Shown here: positions 22,936 through 33,110 of the stretch, one piece after another
Position numbering within the stretch: position 1 is the first letter of the stretch
Layout: each line of letters opens with the position of its first letter
NCBI RefSeq assembly: GCF_000003815.2
Contig: NC_049989.1
Coordinates: 1,014,725-1,078,724 of the forward strand
Length of the DNA: 64,000 nt
From: Branchiostoma floridae
Lineage: Eukaryota; Chordata; Leptocardii; Amphioxiformes; Branchiostomatidae
Direction of reading: 5' to 3'
Position numbers and translations under genes: made by a program
The notes under the pieces: generated by a model
The model's input: only the letters and a program-made list of their open reading frames with translations
Databases searched by the model: none
What the model was told of the DNA's origin: nothing

Positions 22936-24110
22936 ACGTCCTGAACACGATGGCGTAACACTGCTAGCTACATGTATCTGTGAGCGCAGTGCAGCGTTTC
23001 TTTTTTCAGCCAAGTCGAGTCATCTCGATAAGTGTTTGGTACCTGAGGCGTGTTTAATACGTCAGCTACGCCCTCATCCGAAAGCACAGATACATCCCGA
23101 AACCCCTTCCACCTCTGGATACACGGGATTTGATCCTTTTGGTGAATCAATATGGGTCCGGTTACTACTATTGTCGGTGGCTTTAAGAACTTGCAATTGT
23201 AATGCATTATGCGTATTTCATACGTTGATTCCCCTGCTCGTTTTTGTACGAAGTTAGGAAGTAACAGTAAAACCCTGTGTTAAAACACCTATCCCCGCGT
23301 GCAGGTGTCATGAGCGACTCTGCCTCATGTGGCCGACTTATCCCGATGTTGGGCTAATGATCCTCAGGTCCAGTTAGAGTTGACGTTAATGATGAGGGAT
23401 TGACGCCGCGGCCACATCGGTAAACACGACATCTTCCGTGCGTCATCAATCTGGACACCACATTACTTAGTAATTGCTGGTCTGGAGTCGTTACCAGATG
23501 TTGTACTCGCCGATTGAAACTAGGCTGACGCGGCTCCTACTGCTTCCATAATTATTACGTTGTGTCGCCTGAGAAAAAAAAAGTTTCTGGGTCTGTAAGG
23601 ATTCCGAACTGTCATACTCGACATTACGATCTGTGTCAGCTCATTATATAGCTTGGAAAACCGTGATAATTAAGAATGTAAATTACTAGAGCTTGCGCGA
23701 AATGCGTACCTAACTCCAGGCTACTTCGTCACCGCTAATTGGCCAGAGCGCGCGATGAGGATGGATGGGGAAGTTTGCCTGACGTGCTTTAACAATGCTG
23801 TGAGTACCGGGTGCTGCCGCACAAGTGGGCGCCTGGGGAATTCATCAGCGACAATGTATATTGCGGGAGACGCAGCGGTGATAAATCTGGATTTCCAGAG
23901 ACGTCTCATAAAGTGAGCGGTTGAGATAAGAATCAGGAATAACAGCGGCAGGATGACACAATACAGATGTCGCTGGAGGAGGCAGCACAACTGCGGGAAG
24001 GTTCCTCGGTGTGTCGCCCACAGAAAACATGACGGCCGGCGTTTAATACTTCCACACCGCGGAGCCGACCAAGGTGAGGGGCAGAATGTCGGAAGTGTGG
24101 CAGGGAGTGT
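22936..24110. other. Unannotated stretch
   Basis: No recognised gene. A minus-strand ORF at 23721-23990 has a hydrophobic start (LLFLILIST) but no family match that I can name and no splice support. Confidence 0.35.
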
Positions 24111-24114
24111 GTAT

Positions 24115-24127
24115 ATGTGTGTATGTA

Positions 24128-24181
<54 letters not shown>

Positions 24182-24349
24182 ATTGTGTGTGTCATGTGTG
24201 TATGTGGTATGTATGATTGTGTGTATGTGTGTATATGTGTGTGTATGTTTATGTGTGTGTGTGTGTGCGCGTGTGTGTATATGTGTGTGTGTTTATGTGT
24301 GTGTGTGTGTGCGCGTGTGTGTATATGTGTGTGTGCGTATGTGTGTGTA

Positions 24350-24404
<55 letters not shown>

Positions 24405-24505
24405 GTATGTATGTGTGTGTGTGCGCTGTGTGTGTGTGTGCGTGTGCGTGTGTATGTATGTGTGTGTGTGTGTGCTCTGTGTGTGTGTATGTGTTTGTGT
24501 GAGTG
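24115..24505 (+). repeat. TG-rich microsatellite
   Basis: (TG)n interrupted by TA and GC steps (GTGTATGT, GTGCGCGTG). All ORFs across it are repeats of Cys/Val or Thr/His. Confidence 0.97.
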
Positions 24506-25105
24506 CGTCTGAACGTGGGTTCCGTCTAGCAGAGGTAGTTGACCCACTGGCCATGCTTTTTCCCTTTCCCTTCTCTCTGACCTAATGTTACTGTGTGCCG
24601 CACTGGTCACAATGAACCATTTAGCAGACATTTATAAAAGGCTACATACTTATAGATATGCCCGGAAATTTCAATTTTGTACCTTGTTGATGGGAGAGGC
24701 TGCGAACGTTTGGATCACTACTCCTAAATCTTCAAGAACAGATCAGGTTTACTGTGGAAAGTTTGCGCAACTGACACCTGGTACTTAACAGCAGCTTTCT
24801 GACAGGACTTGTAACACTCTATAAAAATCACATGTGAAATTATTTGCAAGTCAGGAATACATTTTGTTAGTGAAAGCTGTGTGCGTTAAGGCGGTATCTC
24901 ACTGCACTTGGGGTTCGTTCACAGCGGCACTGTTGTGTTATTTTCGCCGATTTTCTCTTGCACTCACACTGAATTACGGCACTGTTGCGTCTCTTGACTA
25001 AATGAACATGTTATTTGAAATCGCAGCGTTGCCAATTCATAACAAATCACTGTAAAATGATGAAAATGCCCTAAAATGAGATTTATAATGAACAGATTTT
25101 CCTAA

Positions 25106-28100
25106 CTAGAAAGGCCGACATTTGCTTAAGAGCAAATACAGCATATTTCAGCCATACCCCTTCCCACGCAACATTGGACTGTTCCAAATCACCCCTGCGC
25201 AAAAATGGAACATCCTCTTAACAGTACATTATCCCCCAAAGTGGACTGGTATTGTGAATTGACTCCAGGTAAAAACAGAGCTTGCTTCTATTTTTCAGAA
25301 AATGACAATAATCACACCTTCCATTCAGAAAATTTTCATCATGACTGAAAATTGTTGAATGACTTCATGTAATGTCATTAACAATTTTCAGTACGATAAC
25401 TAGGTGTAAGTTTAAAAAAGTATAAGCTCCTTGTGATGTGGGTACATTTATTATTGCAATGAACTTTTTTTATTCAAGTAGGGCATACGATTTAATAATT
25501 ATCAAGCAGGTGCAGGTACTGTAGGAGCGTTTGTTTTCTTCAAGCTGTAAAACTGTTAAAATGTTTTACTTTGTATGCAATCAACCATCGAGCCTATTCT
25601 TATTTTAGTTTAACAACTTCCTGCCAGACCCGGAAGATACGATTGAACCTTGTTCGAGGATTTATTTTCGTCTGTCTGGTCAGTCTGTTCATACCCTGGC
25701 GCTGAGAGTGTTTTATTGGGCTGAAACTCTGGCAGTTTAAAGTTACTTACAATTTAAATGTTCAAAGTTTATGCCAAACAACAACAGCACTAGGAAATGT
25801 GGCCACTATAGACAGGTGGTCACTATAGAGAAAATGCTGATCTATTGACTAGGAGCCATACGTTACACATGACTTCAGTACACTGATCATTAATCATATA
25901 AACATTGCACAGGTAAGCCAATTGTTTAGATGTACAATTAAGTTCAAATAATTCTGAAGAGAAATATTGATGAGAAAATTATCATTCTCGCCACTGTCTA
26001 ACTTATAATTACGTATCAAAACTAAACGCAGATTTTCTAACTAACGCACCTTTCGCCGACTTCATCATAGGACCGCCGGCTATCAATCAAACACGGCTGT
26101 TGATTAGACTTAGAGTTTCAAACAGTCATGTGCTGTGTGCCAGTTGACAGCGAACTTCATGCTACGTGATGTTTTACATTGCTTGGACCTTCTTTCCTAC
26201 AGCGGTGCTTCTACAAAATATTTAGACTGTAACACTGAGTTTTATAGAATAGAATTTGACGCAAAACAGCGTTTTTTGCTGGGTATTTTTTTTTAAACAT
26301 GTCCGTGGGAATATCAGCGAGGCGGCGACGTAGGGATATCAGACCGTCAACAAAAGTCGCACGGCGGCTAACGGCGCAGCGAAGATACTAGCGCTATAAA
26401 TAAGCGCTTCAACTAAGGATGGCAACCCGTACAATATTTTTGTATACTGTTGAGCTAAGTAAAGTTTGTTGTTTATGAGGTTTTAGTTGTCTTTGACCCG
26501 AAATATTTTAAAGTCAAACTGCTGAAGAGAAGTAAGTGACTGCTACGATTATCGTAGATATGGCCCTAAAAAACTGATAAAAGAAGCCTTCTCAATAGCC
26601 TAAAATGCAAGAGCTTCCGGGGGGGCTTCGCCCACCTGGGTCCCCCCCACAGTGGCCCTGCCCCTGGACCCCGCCAGGGACATTCGGCGGCCCCCGGACC
26701 CCTGTCCGACGCTTTGAAAAAATCCTGGCCAGAAGTCTGTACGGCCTGAGTCTTCAAGTTAACGTATTGTGTGGTCCCGCTTATGAATATTAATTAGCCT
26801 TCGCTTTCCTCTTCGCTGATTGGCTGAACCATTAATTGAATTAACTCTTCCTGCCGGCTAGACGCAGGTGCAGATGTCGGCTCTGTGGGGTGAACGTCCG
26901 AAAGGTCATGGCATGGAGAACGAAAGAAAACCAATTTCCCCTAAAAAAGTGCTGTAATTAAGCCTTTTACAGTACTTTATGCCAAAAATTTTACTTGGAT
27001 CATTTTACCAACTATATTATGCCTATCTATACCAAATGTTACTCATACCAGGGTACAGGGGTGCAAAATATACCGTTATAAGACCGTCAACAACAGTCGC
27101 ACGGAGCTAACAGCGCAGCGAAAATACCATCGCTAGCGTTTCAACTTCGGATAACAAGTTATAAGTACTGTTGAACTCAGTAACGTTAAAGTTTGTTTTT
27201 AGTTGCCTTTGACGGTTTGACCTGAAACAGTGTTACGCTAAACTCCTGAAGAGAAGTTAAGTGACTGCTGCGATTATCATAGATATGCCCCTAAGAACTG
27301 ATACAATATAAAGCCTTCTGAATAGTCTAAAATGCGAGAGCCTTAGGCGGGCTTTGCTCCCCCTGGCGGGAACACTGCTATATACGGGATCATGAGGCCC
27401 CGCTTATGAATATTAATTAGCCTTTGGCCTCCTCTTCGCTGATTGGCTAAGTCTTTGATTCAATTAACTCTCCGGCTGACGCGCACAGGTGTGGCTCTGT
27501 GCGGGGTCACGGAAGGTCACGTCAGGAGGCCAAAAGAAAACAAATTTCCCCTCAGAAAAGTGCCAAAATTAATCATTTTAAAGTTGTTTATGTCAAAAAT
27601 TTTACTTGAATCTTGTTACCAAGTATCTAATGCCTATCTATACCAAATTTCAGGTCATTTAATTGTAATACCAGGGTACAGGAGCCCTTTTTTCCCAGTG
27701 TCCTTTTTTGGTAAAAAATTGGCCAAAAATCGCAAAAATAAGCATTTTGTTGCACTGTACACCAAAAGTGTTATTGAATTTATATGAAGGGATTATCAAG
27801 GCACATCTGTGTCAAATTTCAGCTCATTCGGTTGCAATACCAAGGTACAGGAGCCAAAAGTGTCCTTTTTTGGTCAAAAATTGGTCAAAAAATCGCAAAA
27901 ATAAGCATTTTGTTGTACTGTACACCAAAAGTGTTCTTAAATTTATATGGGGGCATTATCAAGGCACATCTCTGTCAAATTTCAGCTCATTTGGTTGTAA
28001 TACCAGGGTACAGGGGCCAAAAGTGTCCTTTTTTGGTAAAAAATTGGTCAAAAAATCGCAAAAATAAGCATTTTGTTGTACTGTACACCAAAACTGATAT

Positions 28101-28427
28101 TGAATCTATATGGGGGACTTATCAAGGCACATCTGTGCCAAATTTCAGCTCATTCGGTTATAATACCAGGGTACAGGGGGCCCAAATATACAGTTTTGGT
28201 CTTAAGATGACCAAAAAACCTTAATAAAATCATTTAAGAGACAGATATGGAAAAAATGAAAAAAACGCCCGAGGGTATTGGCCCACTCTACCCTTGTGCC
28301 AAATTTCAAGTCATTCGGTTGAGGAACAACGGAGATACCGTGTTCTGAAGATTTGACAGGAGAAAGAAAGAAGAAACATTACGAATACAATATATTTCAC
28401 CATACCTATGGTATGGCTGAAATATAA
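25106..28427. mobile_element. Dispersed element F, copy 1
   Basis: Starts CTAGAAAGGCCGACATTTGC with a short hairpin and TATTTCAGCCATA, and ends CCATACCTATGGTATGGCTG followed by AAATATA, the inverse of that motif. The 33111-35870 copy has the same ends. The interior holds two to three copies of a block with 'ACCGTCAACAA.AGTCGCACG', 'GGCCCCGCTTATGAATATTA' and a GC-rich segment, then a 163-bp tandem array. No credible transposase. Confidence 0.65.
27640..28170 (+). repeat. 163-bp tandem array within element F
   Basis: 'ATCAAGGCACATCTGTGTCA' recurs at 27795, 27958 and 28121 (spacing 163). Each copy is followed by 'TTTCAGCTCATTCGGTTG' and 'ACCAGGGTACAGG', then an A-rich 'TTGGTCAAAAA' block. A partial first copy starts near 27645. 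Long forward ORFs here follow the periodicity and are not genes. Confidence 0.8.
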
Positions 28428-29054
28428 TGATAATGGATTATATGTTATATATGATTTGAATAACATTGAAAGACTTTTACAGCTAGTAAAAGAAGTGACC
28501 CAAATGAACGGACCAAATACCAGATTTGACTGGATTAGTTATGTAACAGTTTGTGTATTGATGTATGTACAATTTATTCAACAATTTTCACATTTCTCAA
28601 AAGTTTGATATTTTATACGCTTTTCAGTGTGTGACGCGGAATATTTTCACTGTTGGCTGATGGCTTGCCAAACTATGTCTAAGTCTATCATATTTGTTAA
28701 ACGTCAAAAAACATGGCTCATCGGTCCGAATGACTGCACGTTTGGTGTACTGTCGGCGGCAGGCTACCAGCGATGATTACATTGCGTGTAACGCAAGCAA
28801 TGAAGAGCAGCGGATACAAGCTTCTTGTTGTAACTGAATCAAAAACAGGTGTAAAATGATTAGAAATGCATCCAAAATAGCTTTTCAGTGATAAAAGGAT
28901 TTTAACTTTTGATAGTTGGTGCAAAATAAGCAAGACGAAACCTTGATACTTTTGACGGTATTGTTGGGGTACTGTGGTGGTATCTTGCCACTTGTTTGAA
29001 CTTTCAAAAAACGTCGCGCTTGCAACTTGCACATTGGGTTTCGCTTGCGGCACT

Positions 29055-29710
29055 TCTTGGTTCCGCGGGGGTACCTCTAGGTTCCGTGGGGGTACCTCTA
29101 GGTTCCTTGGGAGTACCTCTAGGTTCCGTGGGGGTACCTCTAGGTTCCGTGGGGGTACCAGTCTAGGTTCCGTGGGGGTACCTCTAGGTTCCGTGGGGGT
29201 ACCTCTAGTTTCCGCGGGGTACCTCTAGGTTCCGCGGGGGTACCTATAGGTTCCGCGGGGGTACCAGTCTAGGTTCCGTGGGGGTACCTCTAGGTTCCGT
29301 GGGGGTACCTCTAGGTTCCGTGGGGGTACCTCTAGGTTCCGTGGGGGTACCTCTAGGTTCCGTGGAGGTACCTCTAGGTTCCGTGGGGGTACCTCTAGGT
29401 TCCGCGGGGGTACCTATAGGTTCCGCGGGGGTACCTCTAGGTTCCGCGGGGGTACCTCTAGGTTCCGTGGAGGTACCTCTAGGTTCCGTGGGGGTACCTC
29501 TAGGTTCCGTGGAGGTACCTCTAGGTTCCGTGGGGGTACCTCTAGGTTCCGCGGGGGTACCTCTAGGTTCCGCGGGGGTACCTCTAGGTTCCGTGGAGGT
29601 ACCTCTAGGTTCCGCGGGGGTACCTCTAGGTTCCGTGGAGGTACCTCTAGGTTCCGTGGGGGTACCTTTAGGTTCCGTGAGGATATACCTCTAGGTTCCG
29701 TGAAGGTACA
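29055..29710 (+). repeat. 21-bp minisatellite
   Basis: About 31 copies of GGTTCCGTGGGGGTACCTCTA, with G/C variants at the GTGGGG/GCGGGG and GTGGAG positions. Every unit carries the palindrome GGTACC. At 21 bp it keeps one open frame (GSVGVPL heptads). It lies directly inside the right TIR of the TTAA element. Confidence 0.95.
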
Positions 29711-30374
29711 CCAGTACCGTAGGTGCAGTGAGATACCACCTTAAGGCGTTGCAGAAACTCAGCGGTCTGACTGTTTCCCGTTACCCGATCGACAACAGCA
29801 ACAACCTACTGAAACTAGCCTTTTTTTCTGGTCGGCCGCCGACAAAGGACATCTGAAATCCAAGTGATTAACTTCAAAACAGAAGTCATGTATTTCACAC
29901 TCTGTTATCAGTTTGGGGGCTTAAACAATCGATGTGAGATTGTGTAGTTAACACTGCACTTCTTTTTTTCAGTATGTATACTTGCGCTTGTACAATGTAG
30001 ATTTGTATAATTATAATATCATGTGGATATATTAGTGCCTTGTGCATTTCACTACTAAACTATATTTGTTGGATCGCTTCGGCAGAAATCTAAAACAAAT
30101 AAGAGAAAGTCTTTCTGGACCGTTACTGGAAACTTAACCCGAAGCACAAAAATTCTTGCTTTTATCGAAGCCATCACTTAGTTCTATATTATGAAAGCCA
30201 AGAGGGAAATTATGCAACATAGTCTTATATTAGACGAAGAGCCTGTCGCAATCATGTCATCAAATTTGAAATATTTGACAGAACAATTTACGTAGATCTA
30301 TTATGATAAGTACACGTATGTGCACGAAAGACGTGAAGAAACTGTTTCTTATGGAATCAGTTGCAATGTTGAAT

Positions 30375-30500
30375 TCGCGGGGTCGGGTGGCGTAACATAC
30401 AGCCCAGACCGCAGGGGTGCTGAGTCATGTCATGCTCCCGATCTGAAGCCCCTGAGAAAAGCACTTTACACGATTTTCCTTACTCCACTCAGATATTAAG
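30375..30500 (+). mobile_element. Diverged tRNA-SINE fragment
   Basis: GGGTGGCGTAACATACAGCC resembles an A-box region, followed by CCCGATCTGAAG in place of the B box and the shared body wording (CCCTGAGAAAAGCACTTTAC, TTACTCCACTCAG). Confidence 0.5.
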
Positions 30501-31754
30501 CTTGATAACCTGGCGGCAAAATGAAGCTCTTGAAGAGTGATTTGTAGAATTCGTTGCCCAATACCACCAGGGGAGTGTTTATTTTGTACTAACATCTTTG
30601 TTCATTAGATAATACTTAATGATGGTCGCGTGTTACCAGGATCTGTTGCAATGTAGTGTCATTGGTGACACAAGCACTTTAGAAGAAGCATAATTAATTA
30701 ATCGATTTGACTCATTTACTCCAAATCTCATACGATCTGGACTTCTTTTACTTCTATGGTCTCCTCGCGTAGTGTGCAAAACATTTCTCAATATTCCGTT
30801 TGCCCGAATCCCCCTCATGGGATTCAGGTCTTACTTATCATGTTAAGCAATCTGGAACTTTGGAATACCTATATTATACCTTTGATTTATGCATTCCTCG
30901 TTTCTCTTATTTCTCTTGAATGTTTTGACTTGCTAGTTACTTAAGCACAGCACAGCATAAGAAGGTTTGAAACGATTGAAAAGATTGAAAATTAAAAGAT
31001 GAGTTCCCATATGTCATATTTTTTACATTTTCTACCTTCAGCCAGAAGTTTGCTCTCGGTGCGATTTGTGGGCTTTAAGACTTAAATCCACAAGTTATGG
31101 TTGGATCTTTATGGGATGTGTTTATATAAACATAGCATATCCACAACCACACCATGTAATTTTCTCTTTGGTACATGTATTGTGCAATGTGTTATAATGT
31201 TGTACAGCGTTATGTATTGTACGATATCCCAGACCTACCCGAACAATGACCTGAGTGTACGTACTGAAAAAATTATAATTGAAAGGTTTATGGGTGAGTG
31301 TTGGAAAAATCACGGCTTTCTATGGCACTGCAGCCGTATTTCTGGTTTTATATGTCATGTTCTGGACATACCATCATCGCTGACCATCAGGACAATGTTG
31401 TGAAAATGTTTCTAGGTATGCCAAGATTGAAATTATATATTTACTGAGATAATCTAATGATCTCGCAATATTTGATGGTAGGAAGATGGGATTTGTTAAG
31501 ACAGGAACGTTGATAGATGAACAACAATGGATATGATTTACACAAATCATTTGCAGACGTAATGAGAAAAAGCTTTGAATTTCTTGTCAAATGACAGAAA
31601 TTTCACAACTATGCCATTTGTAGGTAGCTTAGGCACTGATCACTAACTACATGATGCGCAAATTACGGTATAAACATTCATCATCCTCACCATCATCATC
31701 CCAAAGATTTTTAATCAACAACAATTGCCATGCTGTCTCCCTGGTGGCACCTAC

Positions 31755-31985
31755 ATGTATCTCCTCTCCGGGGCATGGTGAATGATGTAAGTCACCGTAT
31801 GGCTGATACGAGACGGAGGTTCATCAGGCCTCCGTCCGGGTGATTTGTAGTGAATCACCAACTCCAGACAGAATGGTTTGCAACTTTGCACCATCGCACA
31901 CCGGGGTATGCCCCCTCTCTTCGAAATGTGTGGTGGGTTCTTTACGTGCGTGAATTGCGGCTCTTCTCAAACACGGGACAGAAAT
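31755..31985 (+). repeat. Dispersed repeat, family D
   Basis: GGCTGATACGAGACGGAGGT, GGCCTCCGTCCGGGTGATTT and GTGAATCACCAACTCCAGAC recur inverted at 49295-49445. A short related piece is at 20345-20375. Confidence 0.6.
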
Positions 31986-32439
31986 AGATTTGGCTCATAT
32001 TCTGCACAGTGATAGTACTTGGTCCATAACCCCTCAAAATAGTTTTTTTTAGATTAAAACTCCTTGTTGCCATGGTAACGGGAAAACAAAGTTTTCTGGC
32101 CATTTTCCCCAATTTTCGCATCTTAAAAATACGGAAATCAGCATATTTTACGCCACTGTCTTCGAAACACCTTTAGACCTATCATAAAAAAAAACAAGAT
32201 GTGTATAGACCAACATTTTGGCTTTTTTCAAAATTGTTGTGAAATTTCCAAATTTTAGTTCTTGGGCAGTCTGAAACCAATGCGATGTTTCAAGCTTAAA
32301 AAAGATGCAATTTGTAACCCAACTTTGTAACGCTATAAGTGCCGCTCTGGTAATCTTTTTGGCTTGAAATTTATACTATATATAGATCATCAGAATATCT
32401 ATCAAATGCAATGTTGCAAATTTTGGCTTCTTGTTTGGT

Positions 32440-32860
32440 TGTCACTGTCCCTGAAAGTAGGCTACTTTTTGTATTTGACGAAAATTGTGAATTTTAGCTA
32501 TGTTCAAGGTACGCTACGTGACGAAGTAAACAAGAATTCTTATTGAACTTCTAGTCAAATGTACATCTATGTATTGTCCATCAAATAAATGCTTGTAGAG
32601 TTTCGGGTCATGACGTTTAGTCACGTGGTTGTCTCTAAAGTCGGCTATTTTTTGGGTTTTGCGAAAATTGTGAATTTTAGCTATGTTCAACGTACGCTAC
32701 ATGACGAAGTAAACAAGAATTCTTATTCAACTTCTGTTCAAATGTACATCTATGTATTGTCTATGTTATTTATGTATTGTCAAATAAATGCTTGAAGAGT
32801 TTCGGGTCATGACATAGTCACGTGATTGTCCCTGAAAGCAGGTCAGATTTTGTCTTTGAC
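32440..32860 (+). repeat. About 180-200-bp tandem duplication
   Basis: 'TGTCCCTGAAAGTAGGCTAC' at about 32449 recurs at about 32627 and partly at about 32828. 'GTGAATTTTAGCTATGTTCA' and 'GACGAAGTAAACAAGAATTC' occur in the first two units. Two full copies and a partial third. Confidence 0.8.
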
Positions 32861-33110
32861 CAGAAAGCTAAAATATCATACTATTAATTTTTTTCTGTGT
32901 ACTTAAATTTACCACTTACTTCTGAAGAGAGCAAAATGTAAAAAAAAGCGTACCAAGTTAGGCACACTGTCCAGCGTAGCACAAAATTGGAAGGTTACAT
33001 ACACGAAATTCTCTCACAGTGTTTGCCGCTTGTAACACGCAGCGCGAAAGGTTCATGAACCTCATGAATGCATTTCTTATTCAAGTATGTTGTTCAAATC
33101 TATGTGTAAA

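Larger units (their letters stand above)
24886..29744. mobile_element. 4.85-kb composite element with TTAA flanks
   Basis: TTAA (24886-24889) is followed by GGCGGTATCTCACTGCAC; the right end is the inverse (GTGCAGTGAGATACCACC) followed by TTAA (29741-29744). There is one mismatch in 18 bp. TTAA duplications are typical of piggyBac and Kolobok-type transposons; which applies is not decided. No transposase is seen. The interior carries a complete second element (25106-28427) and a 21-bp minisatellite abutting the right end. Confidence 0.65.
29745..33110. other. Gene-poor stretch with repeat fragments
   Basis: Holds a diverged SINE (30375-30500), a dispersed repeat fragment (31755-31985) and a tandem duplication (32440-32860). 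Otherwise AT-rich with no exon that I can support. Confidence 0.45.

Noticed and set aside
23721-23990. Minus-strand ORF with hydrophobic start
   Set aside because: No recognised family, no splice sites in register, isolated.
24074-24631. Cys/Val and Thr/His ORFs around 24.3 kb
   Set aside because: (TG)n microsatellite artefacts.
29278-29694. 138-aa GSVGVPL-repeat ORF
   Set aside because: Product of the 21-bp minisatellite inside a transposon; no promoter, splice or signal evidence.
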